33,099 bases of DNA, taken from NCBI GenBank assembly GCA_026770585.1, contig MU646327.1, forward strand, positions 1,129,328 to 1,162,426, read 5' to 3'. The position numbers and the translations under genes were made by a program. The notes beneath the pieces were generated by a model, which saw nothing but the letters and a program-made list of their open reading frames with translations, was not told the DNA's origin and did not search any database. The DNA comes from Baffinella frigidus. Taxonomy: Eukaryota; Cryptophyceae; Cryptomonadales; Baffinellaceae. Positions 11,827-22,981 of the stretch are shown here, in pieces (position 1 is the first letter of the stretch; every line of letters starts with the position of its first letter).

Positions 11827-14800
11827 TCAAAAGAAGAGCTCCTTGCAGATGCGGAGCGTGTCATCCGGCGTCGTGACCGTGTGCCCAATCGTGCGGTCGT
11901 CTGCGAAGATCTCGTAGTCGTTGCCGCCCGGAGCCGTCTTGTCTCCGAAAAAGTAGATGTTCTTGTAGCCCTTGTCCTCCACGAACCGCAGCGCGTACGT
12001 CTTGTCCCATCTGGCAGAGACCGGGCCGCGACAAACCGTCAGAAACTCCCTTCTCGGAAAGTCAATTCCGCCGAGGTTTGAGACGGGAGTTCCCAGGTGT
12101 TTCTCACGGGCCGGTCTCTAACAGGTTGGCACAAGTGAATTGCCTTGGGTTGCTCCCGAGGCGGGTCTATCCCACGCGAGTCCCCACACCGCTCGCGCGC
12201 CACCACCCAGTGCCAAGCCGTGCCTCGTACCCAGGGGGGGCGCGGGTTCGTATATCCGAGATACCCCAGAACGCACAGGTAGCTCTTTGCCTGTCTTAGG
12301 ATCCTGTCGTAGGGAAAAGACAGATCCTGGCTGCTAGGGGCCTCAACACTGTCGGAAGCCTGCGCCATCCATCCTCGGGGCCCTCGGGACGTTAGTCCTA
12401 TTGATCGTGTGTCCAACCCCCGATTCGTTTCCAGGAATCGGCGACCCTTTGGTACAAATCCGCGAAACATCAGCGATTCGACTTGAGTTGGCAGGGCGGG
12501 GTGGAGTGAGTACCCAATGGGGAAGACGTCAAAGGAGATCTGGCCGCCGATGGAGAACTTGAGCTTCAGGTCGGCAAACTCCTTCTCGAGCGCTGCTACC
12601 ATCGTGGCCCGGATCTGTCCGCCGCGGAAACCAAGGGGCAGTTAGGGCGGATTTTATGTGTCTTTTTAATTCGCGAAATAAACAATTCAAAGTCACTTTA
12701 TTGACTTTCATGTATCTTGAATCCGAGTAGATTTTCATGCAAACCACATCGCTTCAGCCATAAAACAATTTTGAGACGGGAATCATGTCGAAACGTTGCG
12801 TGTTCAGGTTTTCATTGAAAATCTAGCTGCTGAACACAATGCAATAAAAAAAGCAACGTTTCATTATGTCACACACAATTCGAGTTAAACGTGGCCGTAA
12901 AACGTTTTAGAACAACTTTGCATTGTGTATTCTGTATTTTTTCCTCACATAAAATCCAGCCTTAGGGTTTGGGGTTTTGGGTTTCTGGTTTGGGGTTTGG
13001 GGTTTGAAGTGTGGGGTTTGGGGTTTGGGGATTGAGGTTTTGGGTTTGGGGTTTGGGGTATGGGGTTTGGGGGTTTGGGTCTGGGGTTTGAAGATCAGGG
13101 AATGCGGTTTAGGGTTTGGGGTGTAGGGTGTAGGGATTAGGGTTGAGAATTAGGGGTTTAGGGTTTAGGGTTTAGGGTGTGGGGTTTGGGGTTTAGGGTG
13201 TAGGGTTAAGGGTGTAGTGTGTAGGGTTTAGGGTATGGGTTTAGGGTTTAGGGTTTAGGGTTGAGGGTTTAGGGTTCAGGGTTTATGGTTTATGGTTTAT
13301 GGTTTATGGTTTAGGGTTTAGGGTCTAGGGTTTAGGGTTTGGGTTTTTAGGGTGCAGGGTTAGGTTGCAGGGTTTAGGGTTCAAGGTTTGGGGTTAGGGT
13401 TGACCCTTAACCCTAAACCCTCCCATTCCGATGCATGCTCAACCTCGGCAGTTAGGGTTTGGGGGTTGGGGTTTCTGGAGTTTGGGGTTTGGGGGTTGGG
13501 GATTGGTGTTTTAGGTTTGGGGTTTGATGTATAGGGTTTGGGGGTTTGGGTCTGGGGTTTGAGGTTTGGGGGATGCGGTTTAGGGTTTGGGGTGTAGGGT
13601 GTAGGACTTAGGGTTGAAGATTCATGATTTAGGGTTTAGGGTTTGGGGTTTAGGGTTTAGGGTTTGGTGTGCAGGGTGTAGGAATGAGGGTTGAAGATTC
13701 AGGGTTTAGGATTTAGGGTTCAGGGTTTAGGGTTTAGGGTTTGGGGTTTAGGGTTAAGTGTTTAGGGTTTAGGGTTTAGGGTAGAGGCTTTAGGGTTTGG
13801 GGTGTAGGGTTTAGGGTTAAGGATGCAGGGTTTAGGGTTTAGGATGCAGAATTTAGGTTGTAGGGGTTAGGGTCTAGGGTTCAGGGTTTGGGGTTTAGGG
13901 TTCAGGGTTTGGTGTTTGGGTTTTAGGGTTTAGGGTTTAGGGTTTAGGGTTCAGGGTTTTGGGTTTGTGGTTTAGGGTTGAGGGTTCAGTGTATAGGGTT
14001 TAACGCTTAGGGTTCAGGGTTTAGGGTTTAGGGTTTAGGGTTTAGGGTTTAGGGTTTAGGGTTTAGGGTTTAGGGTTTGGGATGTAGGGTGTAGGGATTA
14101 GGGTTGAGAATTCAGGTTTCAGTGTTTAGGGTTTAAGTTTGAGGGTTTAGGGCTCAGGGTTTAGGGTTCAGGGTTTATGGTTTAGGGTTTAGGGTTGCAA
14201 GTTTAGGGTTGAAGGGTTGAAGGACAAGGGTTGAGGCGCGAGACACCGCTGTGCAACAATGTAAAGCTAAAAAGACTCTGCAAAGTAGAAAGGCACACGC
14301 TACGTGCGGACAGTGATGGGCGAGGAGAGAGGGGGAAGGGGACGGGGGGGGGTGCCTTGTGGATATGGTCGTACTGCTCGAAGGCGTCGCGTTCCTCCTG
14401 CAGAAATCACCCAGCGGTGCCAACGCGCGTCAGACCAGAACATGTTGCCGAGGTTGAGCATGCAACACACCGGGTGTGGGGGTTAGGGTAAACTCTTGTT
14501 CCCCCACACCCCAAAACCTAAAACCACAACCCTACAGCCTACAGCCTGCACCCTACACCAAATACAATGCACCCTGCACACTACACCCTACACCCTACAC
14601 CCTACACTCCACACACTCCACCCTGAACCCTGAAACCTAACCCCTAACCCTAAGCCATACACCCTGCGAGCAGCTGCTGTCGAGGGTCGGGTATGGGAGG
14701 GGTACTTGGGAGCAGGAGAGGCCCACGGGGCAGACATTGCGGGGGGGTCAAACAGGATTCAGGACACTCGGGTGCGCTGCTTGGGAGCAGGTGCCTCCCA

Positions 14801-16435
14801 CGTAGAGCGGGTCTCTCATTGGTTCACACGATTCGGACCTCGAAAAGCAAATTAGCAACGAACAAAATCAGTCAACTTGTGTAGTAATTTCCATTGCGTA
14901 CAAAAAAAAGAATCTTCATCTCAATGAAAATTACTACACAAGTTGACTGATTTTGTTCGTTGCTAATTTGCTTTTCGAGGTCCGAATCGTGTCAACTAAT
15001 GAGGGACCCGCTCTACCTGGGAGCAGGAGCGGCCCACGGGGCAGACGTTGAGCATCCCGTTGCGGAACTCGATGAACGTCCCCCGCTTCACCGGACAGTC
15101 CACCTGTTATTCGAGTTGAGGGTTTAGGGTTTGGGGGTTGGGGTTTGGGGTTTTGTTTGGGGTGTGGGGTTTGGGGTCTGGCGTTGAGGGTTTAGGGTTT
15201 AGGGTTGAGGGTTTGGAATTTGGGGTTTGGAGGTTGGGGTTGAGGGTTGTAGGGTTTAGGGTTTAGGGTTCAGGGATTAGGGTTTAGGGATTAGGGATTA
15301 GGGTTTGGGGGTAAGGGTTGAGGGTTTAGGGTTCAGGGTTTAGGGTAGGGTTTAGGGTTTAGGGTTTAGGGCTTTAAGGTTTAGGGTTTAGGGTTCAGGG
15401 TTCAGGGTTCAGGGTTTGGGTTTCAGGGTTTTGGGTTTAGAGTTCAATGGTTTAGGGTTCATGGTTCAGGTTTTAGGGTTTAGGCGCCAGGTCATGAAAG
15501 TGCGGGGGAGGTTGGTAGGGATTTCTCGGAATCAAGGGGTCGCCTTTACAGCGGGTCCCGGGCAAGAAAACAGGCGCACAAAGAGAGATGGGAGGCACAT
15601 CGCATTCTGGGTTCTGGATCCGCACAACTTCCCTGGCAACGTCCAACGGTTGGTGTGAGCTGGCGGAGCCGGGGGGGTAGGGTGCCTCGGAGAGGTATCG
15701 GAGGATGTAGTTAATGAGGCGCTTGATGTTGTCCTCGCCGAGGTGGTCCTTGAGGCTCTGCACCGCGATGCTCTTCCCGTCCTGAAACGCGTTCAGCCCT
15801 GTTTGCAGTCGGAGCGCTCAGCGTCACCACTCTCCATCCATGATCCCAAGAACCAATTCTGCGGTAAGCCAGAAACGGGGGTGAAGGGGAATGCCGCACC
15901 GTTCTCGGGGAACGCCCAGTCGACGAGCGTGAGGTAGTCCTCCCCCAGCTGTTCCTGCGCCTTCGCCAAGTCCGAGCCTCCCACGACACCTGCCAGCGGC
16001 GCATTTGAGATCCAACGCAAGGCGCGCGCGGGGAGAGGGCAGTGGGTGCCTACCGACGGTGACCTTGGTGCGCAGATCTTTCATGAAGGTAAGCATCTCC
16101 GGTGTGACCACCTGTAGCGGCGCAGATCGTCAGAAACTGTTTCTCACTGCCATTGAGCAGCTTCTGTGGGCAGCGCGCGGGGAATACCTTACGAGGAAGA
16201 GTGAGAGTCCCATCCACATCTGCGACAGACGCGTGACCAAGTCAGCATCAACACACGCCACCGCAGACCAACAACCCCACACAAGAGCCCAAGAGCACAG
16301 TTTCCAGCGGTGATTCAGGAAGGAGAGGCCCTGCAGGATGCGAAATGGGTGGGGCCAAATGGCATCCCATGGGGGGATCCAGGGCAGGGGCGCACCAAAG
16401 AGAACCAGCGTGCTCTCGCGCGTGTGCCCGCCCAT
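11827..16435 (-). CDS. PMM: Phosphomannomutase (eukaryotic PMM2 type), 9 exons, complete
   Basis: Exons (minus): 16435-16396, 16219-16188, 16111-16054, 15989-15877, 15781-15686, 15103-15017, 14397-14356, 12614-12514, 12010-11827. They join in phase to 250 residues, close to the usual ~246. The enzyme converts mannose-6-phosphate to mannose-1-phosphate for GDP-mannose, needed for N-glycans and GPI anchors, in the cytosol. HAD motif I is LVLFDVDGTLT, with D14 as nucleophile and D16 as general acid. Other family landmarks are [80 protein letters not shown] and the C-terminal ICKELFF. The frame is open upstream of this ATG to another ATG at 16534 that would add a hydrophobic leader (MATTLVPVLLSLL); the short start fits the family better. 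Introns 5 and 7 need GC donors (AG|GCAC). Introns 6 and 7 each carry an inverted-repeat element. Confidence 0.95.
12645..12961. mobile_element. Non-autonomous Harbinger-like MITE in a phosphomannomutase intron
   Basis: This AT-rich 317-bp block stands out from its GC-rich surroundings. It has terminal inverted repeats: the left end reads GGGCGGATTTTATGTG, and the right end read on the other strand is GGCTGGATTTTATGTG (14 of 16 match). TTA flanks it on both sides (12642-12644 and 12962-12964). TTA target duplications and G-rich termini are typical of PIF/Harbinger elements. Internally, GAAACGTTGC (from about 12791) and GTGTTCAG pair with CTGAACAC and GCAACGTTTC near 12830-12870, giving a nested hairpin. 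It has no coding capacity. It ends only 30 bases from the acceptor of PMM exon 8. The class assignment is inference from termini. Confidence 0.75.
12962..14235. repeat. Long telomere-type TTTAGGG tract in phosphomannomutase intron
   Basis: About 1.27 kb of TTTAGGG and GGGGTTT variants between PMM exons 7 and 8, with a short reversed patch (CCCTAAACCC) near 13404-13425. The first segment is richer in GGGGTTT, the last in perfect TTTAGGG. Confidence 0.95.
14488..14662. repeat. CCCTAAA-oriented heptad tract (reversed) in phosphomannomutase intron
   Basis: CCCTACA and CCCTAAA heptads run on the plus strand, opposite to the neighbouring tracts of the same gene. Confidence 0.85.
14700..14801 (-). 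repeat. Two partial copies of the 3' end of PMM exon 6 inside the following intron
   Basis: About 14705-14740 matches the last ~35 bases of exon 6 (coding-strand CTGCCCCGTGGGCC...CTCCTGCTCCCA) with a few changes. It is followed on the coding strand by GTACCC, so it resembles a decoy donor. About 14781-14801 is a second, shorter copy abutting the fold-back element. These look like products of repeated local duplication at the exon-intron junction. Confidence 0.7.
14802..15016. mobile_element. Fold-back inverted-repeat element forming the 5' part of a phosphomannomutase intron (introner-like)
   Basis: Two 95-base arms (14802-14896 and 14922-15016) are reverse complements with 4 mismatches, around a 25-base A-rich loop. 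The termini read GTAGAGCGGG and CCCGCTCTAC. On the coding strand the element begins immediately after PMM exon 6 (which ends at 15017), so its terminal GT is the intron's splice donor. The ~21 bases just left of the element (14781-14801) are a diverged copy (17 of 21) of the exon-6 end just right of it, like a long target duplication. A third, longer copy of that exon end lies at about 14705-14740. No coding capacity is seen. Confidence 0.85.
15115..15485. repeat. TTTAGGG tract in phosphomannomutase intron
   Basis: About 370 bases of TTTAGGG and GGGTTGA/GGGTTCA heptads, ending on the coding side 12 bases before the acceptor of PMM exon 6. Confidence 0.9.
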
Positions 16436-17219
16436 GGTGATTGGAGTGTGGACGCTCGTGTAGCTCGTTAGACCAGTCGCGGAGGAGGATTGACAGAGGA
16501 GAGACAAGAGAACAGGAACGAGCGTCGTTGCCACGGTGATGGCTTCGAGGGTTCCGGAGGAATCTGAACCAGATCGTGAGATCAGGATTTTGTGAGATTC
16601 AGGTCGGTGTTTCGTCGAATTTGACCTGATCCAGACACAAATTACACTGAGCTCCAGCCACGATTTGAAATCCAGGTGGTTCAGGAGATCTGTCCTCTGT
16701 GCTCTACTTCAGCTGAAGTCCGCGGACCACGACAGAGCTCCAGGTCCGCCATCATCCCACATTACAGTCATGTCTTGCGCAAGACACGACTGCCCTCGCA
16801 CGATCTTGGTGCTGCGAGTGAAGGCTGGCTCGAGGGCCAAGTATCCAAGTATTGAGAATCTTCGCTCGAGACATAGCGTGCACTGTTAGTGGTACCCGAG
16901 GCCCACCTCAGTGAACAGTACCCACCACGGAGCGAACAGCGATTCTCTTACCCACCTCAGAGCGAACAGCGAATCTGCCCCTGCCCTCTGCGATTGATCT
17001 GGCAAAAAAGCACCCTGCTCTACCACAGAGGCTGAGCAAGCACCTTGCGCTATCACAGAGACGCTGCATGTCGTCCGGTCGACCTGACCCAGACCACGCC
17101 AGCCGAAATCGCTGAAGACGCCGACCGCTCCCTCCAGATTTATTCGCTGGCCATGGCAGGGTTACGCAGAGCAGGAGAACGTGGCGTCGTCAAGGGGGGC
17201 GGGTTCGGAGGGTGAAGAC
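16436..17219. promoter_or_regulatory. Divergent promoter region with two direct-repeat pairs of 30-base period
   Basis: This region separates phosphomannomutase (minus) from the MORN gene (plus). At 16921-16946 and 16951-16976 a 26-base unit (core GAGCGAACAGCGA) is repeated 30 bases apart. At 17009-17034 and 17039-17066 another unit (core ATCACAGAGACGCTG or TACCACAGAGGCTG) is repeated, again 30 bases apart. Such doubled motifs in a shared promoter may be binding sites. No canonical core promoter is evident. A frame open across about 17035-17217 on the plus strand (TPAEIAEDADRSLQ) could be an upstream exon, but I could not join it. Confidence 0.45.
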
Positions 17220-19926
17220 ATGGCGCTGGCATCTCCGCAACCGAGGACCCCTGTCGACCAAGAGGCAGAATTTGACGATCACCGATCTGCGCCCCCTTCC
17301 GCTGGTCCGGGCTCGGACGCGGGGCAGGAGTTCGGCGGGCTTGAGATGTCCCACGCATCTGCTGCAAAGATTCCAGCGCCCGAGAGGATGCTCTCGAGGG
17401 CCATGTCGGCGACGTCCCACGGTGAGAACAGCGCCTCTTCTCACGAGCGGGGACTCTTGGTGTATTCATTATCTTTCAGGGTTTCATCAAAACAAGAGAA
17501 CAGATGATTGGCAAAGAACGGAAGGCAGGATGATGAGCATGTGGCTGAAGGCGCATCGTGTTGCAGGGGACAGTGCGATGGTGCGCATGGAAGACGCAAT
17601 GGCCAAGCACCTGGCAGTGCCAGATGTCGTGGAACCGCTCGTCCCGAAAAACCTGACAGCAGCAGAATCCACCGCCGATTGGATGTCCTCCTGGGTGCGA
17701 CAAGACCTCTACAGGTTATCGGCGCTCGACGCGTCGAGCGCCGGGGCGTCAGGCCGCAAGCGCATCTTCTACCCAGGTGGCGGGGTCTTTGAGGGGGACC
17801 TCTCCGACGGGTACTGGCATGGTGCGGGGAAGTTACGCTTCGATTCTGGCGAGATCTACGTCGGATCGTTCCGGTCTGTCCCCTCTATTTCCCCTAATAC
17901 ACAATGCTCTTTGCGCGATGCATCACTGCTGCCAGAACGGCCCGCGCTAGTCGGTGGATGGATGCAGTCCAGTGTGTGCTCGCCCAATTTAGAGATTATG
18001 GCTGTCCACTTCATTGGACGGTCAGCGATTTTCGTTGGTCCCCCGTGCCCTGCCTCCTTGCTCACGAATCGCGCGTTTCAAAAACGCAGGAATGAGAGAA
18101 TGCACGGCAAAGGCAAGTTCGTGGACACGCAAGGCAACGCGTTTGAGGGGCGGTTCGTCGATGGCATCCCGCACGGCGAAGGCCAGGTCTGCCTTCTCTT
18201 CTCTCGCTTAATCTACACACCGGGCTAGGCAGGGATTTTCGGGCAGGAAATGCCCGAGTTCCCGTTACCTTATCCGGTGGCACCCCCCTGTGTCCGTACA
18301 GGTTGCCTACCGTAGGGTCCTAGGTCTTATCGCTTAGGGTTTATTGAAAATCCCTTGGAAGTCCGCTGTGTGGTGCCTTTCGAGGATTCTAGAGAGCCGG
18401 CCGGAACAAGTTGGATTCCCGGGCGTTGGGTGTGCCACGTTTTTTTAACTGGTTTTTGAGTTCAGACGTTCTCCTGGTTCGCCGCCAAAGTGTCATGTCC
18501 GCAGAGAGACAGTAACTTTACTAAAAACATACAGCTCAACGGCACGAGGCGAGAACCCCGAGACGCGAAATTACCGCAGTGTTTTTTTGTTTATTTTTTC
18601 AAACGTGTGCCTCTCTAACTAACTCTGAGCTTCGACCCCCTACTCGGAGCAGCACATTTTCGAAAACGGGGAGCTGTATCATGGCGGATACGAACGAGGA
18701 GTGTTCCATGGGACAGGCAGCTACTCCTGGCCCGACGGCAGGTGCCTCCTCACGCTACCACCTCCACCCCTAGCCCCCGCCCCCCCCTCCCCGGAAGGGC
18801 ATCAAATGATACGAAATCACTCAGGGGGGGCACGGGGGGGGGCGCATTGGGAGTAGGGTGTTCAGCACGCGGTTCTGCATGGACGCGCGGGCTCAATTTC
18901 TTCGCGTTCCTGAACAGATTTGATTTCAGATTTGACTTGGCGTTTGAGCCATTTCGTACTTTGAAGGCTTTGACATAGCTGGGTGTGTACCAAATATTCT
19001 TTTAGATGGACAGTTCCCGAAATTAAATCTCTTCAGGTTCGGGATGAAATTTCACGCTGTGTTCTGGGAGGAGGGGGGGGGTCTTCGATGCTGAACCTGG
19101 AGTGCATGTGTGCAGGCGGTACATGGGAGATTTTCGGCAGGGAAAGATTCACGGACGCGGGCGGTTCACGTACAAGAACGGAGACTACTATGACGGGGGC
19201 TGGGACCAAGAGGAGATGCACGGCCAGGGCATCAAGGTTCCTCCCCCCGCCTCTCAGCTTCCACCCACCTCATTCGCGACACCTTCAACACACCTCATGA
19301 GCCAACTCGTCAACACTCACCTCTTCAACACCTCATGCGTGAAGGCGCGATGAATGTTATCTCTCCTCGGTATATCTCTGTGATAATTCAGCAGCTTTGA
19401 CACTTGAGCAGCTTCACACTTCAACTCACCTCATTCGCGAAGGCGCCGTGCATGTTCTCCAGGAGACCGTGCGATGCATGAATTGAAAGCCGGGGCGCAT
19501 CTGCTGACCCACGCGAGTGATGGTGGGGTGGCAGCGGGAGGGCGGGAGGGACTACAACGTGCTCCACGAACACGGCGTGATCATCGCCTTCGCAAAGCCA
19601 TTGATGCTCTACAGCCACGTGGTGCGCCCGCGCGCACCTCCTTGCCCGCCTGCACTCCACTGCTTGATCCGAAGAAACGTTCGCAGCAGCCAACTTGCGC
19701 TGGCCCGCGTGCCGGTGCAAAGGTTATCTTTAGCATCAGAGCCATCGCTAGAGCATCAGGGAGCCATCTCTAGAGCATCAGAGCCACACCGTCAACCCAT
19801 TTCTCTGACTTGCAGTTGTGGCTCCCCCGAAACCAGGTGCCACGAGACGGCTTCGAGGAGTCCCTCGATCCGAAGCCCTCCAGAGCCAATCCCCCGCGTT
19901 CTACTACGGGGGAGGATTGGACCTAG
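17220..19926 (+). CDS. MORN-repeat protein, 7 exons (last two tentative)
   Basis: Exons: 17220-17421, 17480-17873, 18090-18186, 18653-18741, 19116-19236, then probably 19535-19618 and 19816-19926, total 365 residues. The first five join in phase inside conserved repeats. Six MORN repeats run from about residue 162 to 302, for example EGDLSDGYWHGAGKLRF, YVGSFRNERMHGKGKF, FEGRFVDGIPHGEGQ, YHGGYERGVFHGTGSYSW, MGDFRQGKIHGRGRFTY and DGGWDQEEMHGQG. Two MORN units are split exactly by introns. MORN arrays bind lipids or proteins and occur in cytoskeletal, cell-division and membrane-scaffold proteins; no catalytic domain is visible here. The N-terminal 67 residues are low-complexity and precede a helical segment (MWLKAHRVAGDSAMVRMEDAMAK, split here as MWLKAHRVAGD and MEDAMAKHLAV). 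The start at 17220 is the first in-frame ATG. Exons 6 and 7 keep phase and end in a stop, but have no MORN signature. Confidence 0.85.
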
Positions 19927-20575
19927 GAAGCACCGACGCTGCATGGTGGGATACATTCGGGGATCCGGCTTGGGCGAGACAGTGAAACCAACTGGTATAT
20001 ATGTACTCTAGGCACTTGCGAGCGGGAGCTTTCGTTGGACGGCGCCGTGCGCATGACATGCGCATGTCCCGCCGGAAGCTGCCTTCCGCGGAGTGATGAG
20101 GTGAGCTGCGTCTCCCGGCGTCACATGAGATACCCCACCACACACTGGTGCCAGGAGGACCCTGATCCTGAATCAGATACTCGATTGAATTGAAACTTGT
20201 AAAACCACGCTTGCGATCAAGGGCGTCGGGTCGGTGTTCCGGCAGGTGTAGCACCGACACGCGTTCACTTGCGCTGATGTATGCAGGATTCGATTCTGGT
20301 TTGGCCCGCATGCGTGCGGGTCGGTTTCGTGGCAACAAGTGCACCCGATATCTAGATTCGATATGTACGTTCAACACTCTTCCCCCCTCTCTCGCACACA
20401 CTCACTCACACCCACACACACATACAACACCACACATCACACCACACACTTGTCCCAGGGACACCCGCAGCACGCCACGTCACATGCCTCGGGACCCAGC
20501 GCTCCTCCCTCCTCTCGAATGCTCGAGAAGGCTCTCGAATGTTCGAGAAGGTTCTCGAATGCTCGACAAGGCAGT
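19927..20575. other. Tail-to-tail intergenic region
   Basis: These 649 bases lie between the MORN gene and pyruvate kinase 3' ends. They contain a CA-rich low-complexity stretch (20393-20455) and a 20-base tandem repeat next to the kinase stop codon (described separately). I see no gene. Confidence 0.5.
20512..20571. repeat. Three tandem copies of a 20-base unit in the pyruvate kinase 3' region
   Basis: The unit CTCTCGAATGCTCGAGAAGG repeats at 20512, 20532 and 20552 with one to two changes per copy. It contains the palindromic core CTCGAG. It begins 5 bases beyond the pyruvate kinase stop codon, so it is probably transcribed in its 3' untranslated region. Confidence 0.85.
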
Positions 20576-22949
20576 CTAGGGGCCTGAGGGCTTGAGCGGC
20601 ATGGTCTGGGGTCCCGAGGGCTGGAGCGGCATCCCGTCGAGCTCGAGGGGGGTGTCATCGAAGACCACTTGCGGTCCCGCGGCGGGGAGCACCCGGATCA
20701 CGTTTGCCTCGCCCTGGTAAGGGGTGTACAGGGTCACCTCGCTCACATGGCACCGCCTCCACCTAGGACCATACAGTAGACCTGTGCTTAGGGCCCTACG
20801 GTGATCCGGGGGGGTGGGGGGGGCTCCTTATGAGCGAGGTACTCCAGTAGCGCTCAGGGTCTGGGGTGTGCCTCTCCCGCTGTGTCCTGGTGTGTGTCTC
20901 TCCCCCTGTCACGATTCAGTGCATTGAACGTGCTCAACGAACACGTGCCACGCCCTGCACGGGAACGGTTCACAAAGGATGTTCTGTTCGGTTGGGAAGC
21001 AGAGTGTGTGCAGCGGGGTTTGCAGTTGCGCTTTACAGGGGTGTCCCTTTACGCTCATAACACGGCGTACAATCCTAGGAATCTGCAGCAGGCCTATGCC
21101 GAGGCCCCTACGGTGGTCCTGAGAGGGGAGGCGTTGACTAATGAGCGAAGTGTCCCTGTGACACGCATAGCCTTCGCTCTAGTCCGGATACAGAAGAAAT
21201 AACATTGAAGTGGCGAAACCCTAGCTCTGCCTCATATTCGTTAATCTGATCTCCTCAAAATGAGGATACCAGACGTTGATTTCCCTGTTTGGTGTCACAA
21301 ATTCGTCAACTTTCCTTGTGAAAACGGTGAGTCAACCCAACGGAGGGAGAGGGAGAAACCGTGCGGCCGAAGGGAAGGCCTGCAGTGACGACAAACTTGT
21401 CTGTGAGGTCCGCTGCGAAGCCCTTGTCCCACGCCACGCTGCCAGGGTTCAGGGAGCATCGTTGAGGGTTGAGGTTGTAAGGTTTGACCCCTCACCGGTA
21501 CGCGCCGGAGCTGCCCTGACCCCTTGGTATCCCTTAACCCTAAACTCTCAACCCTTGACCCTTAACCCTAAACTCTTAACCCTTGACCATTCACTCAGCA
21601 CGGCACGCGGCTCAGCTCGGACCCGAAGCACATAACTCCTCCCTCCTCCCTCCTCCTTACTCCCTACTCCCGCTGTGTAGCATCACGCGCCAATCAGCAA
21701 GCGTGCTACACCAAACAGCATGTGTCTCCAACCACAGCGTGGGCTTCCACAGTGCAGTAGTCGAACCTGCACGCGCGGCGGAGGAGATCGTCGAAGGAGT
21801 CAGTCGGGAGGCGCGAGAGGGCCTCGGGGAACACCCCCCAGTAGAGCGCGAGCGCGCGCGCCGTCTTGAGTGACGGCGTCATCGCGACCACCTGCGGGGT
21901 GTTCGATCTCAGGCTATCAGTCTCACACGGACCACCCAGGCTCGCAACTTGTCGTGACAAGTGGAAAGGATCCAACCGTCCACCAACCACACGTCGCGCG
22001 TCAGCATTCGCAGCATCATTATTCCGTGAGATTACTGGTTGGTACGTACTACCTTCACGGTTGTCAACAGTATAGACGTTAGTCCTTCGTGCAGGGCAGG
22101 TACGCCACGTCGAGGGTTTCTTCCCAGGAAAGATGCCCGCCCGGCGGATGGGCGGGCGGAGTGTAGGCGTGCAGGGTGTGGACACCAGAGTGTTGGTGCT
22201 GTGACAGTGTTTGGGATGTGGGTTGGTGGGTAACAGTGTTAGGTGTGCGGGCGGGCGGGGTGTGGAGGGTACCGGGACATGCATGCGGCAGCGCGAGGCG
22301 CGCGCCGCGGTGCTCCCGCTGGCCGTGAACGCTATCACCACCTTGGCTTTGTTCTGCGCACATGGAAGCCGTCAGCACTATCGTCCGGTTGGGATTTGCT
22401 GTGTGGGCATGGATTACGCTTTACCATAGTTCGATAAAGATAGCGCGTGGGAGTGCGTCGGTCCGTCCTCGGGTGCGCACGGCGAGTGCACACTCACATG
22501 TTTATTCTTTGCTGGTGCAATGAAATACGACTCTGATCCCCTGCATACACAAGTTTCGAAAGAGGTGGAACGTAACGTTTCATGTCCTGCGAGCATGCAA
22601 GGGCGCTGTGCAGCTGCGCGGCAGCACGCAGAGGCTGAGGGTCCATACCCAGAGTCCCGACGCACAGTATGCCCGAAGCACAGATGGCCCGAAGAGCAGT
22701 TTGCCCGAACCTCAGTTTGGGGGAAGGGGTACCGCGACGGCAATGTTCATCGCAGCAGAGACGATGGAATCCGCGCACACGTGCTTCGGATCCGCACCCT
22801 CCTTCTCCACCCCTGCTCGCCCGCGCGCCGCGCGTCAGGTCTCGGGCGCAGACGGGTCGCGGCGGGGGGGGGGGCACAGCTTAGGGATTAGGGTTTAGGG
22901 TTCAGGGTTTGGGGTGTTGGGAATAGGGTTGAGGGTTGAGGGTTCAGAA

Positions 22950-22981
<32 letters not shown>

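Noticed and set aside
14502-14660. tRNA or small RNA gene near the inverted repeat
   Set aside because: No cloverleaf or box elements; the sequence is heptad repeats.
19421-19720. Minus-strand protein in the MORN 3' region
   Set aside because: No start, splice or family support; the plus frame continues the MORN gene in phase.
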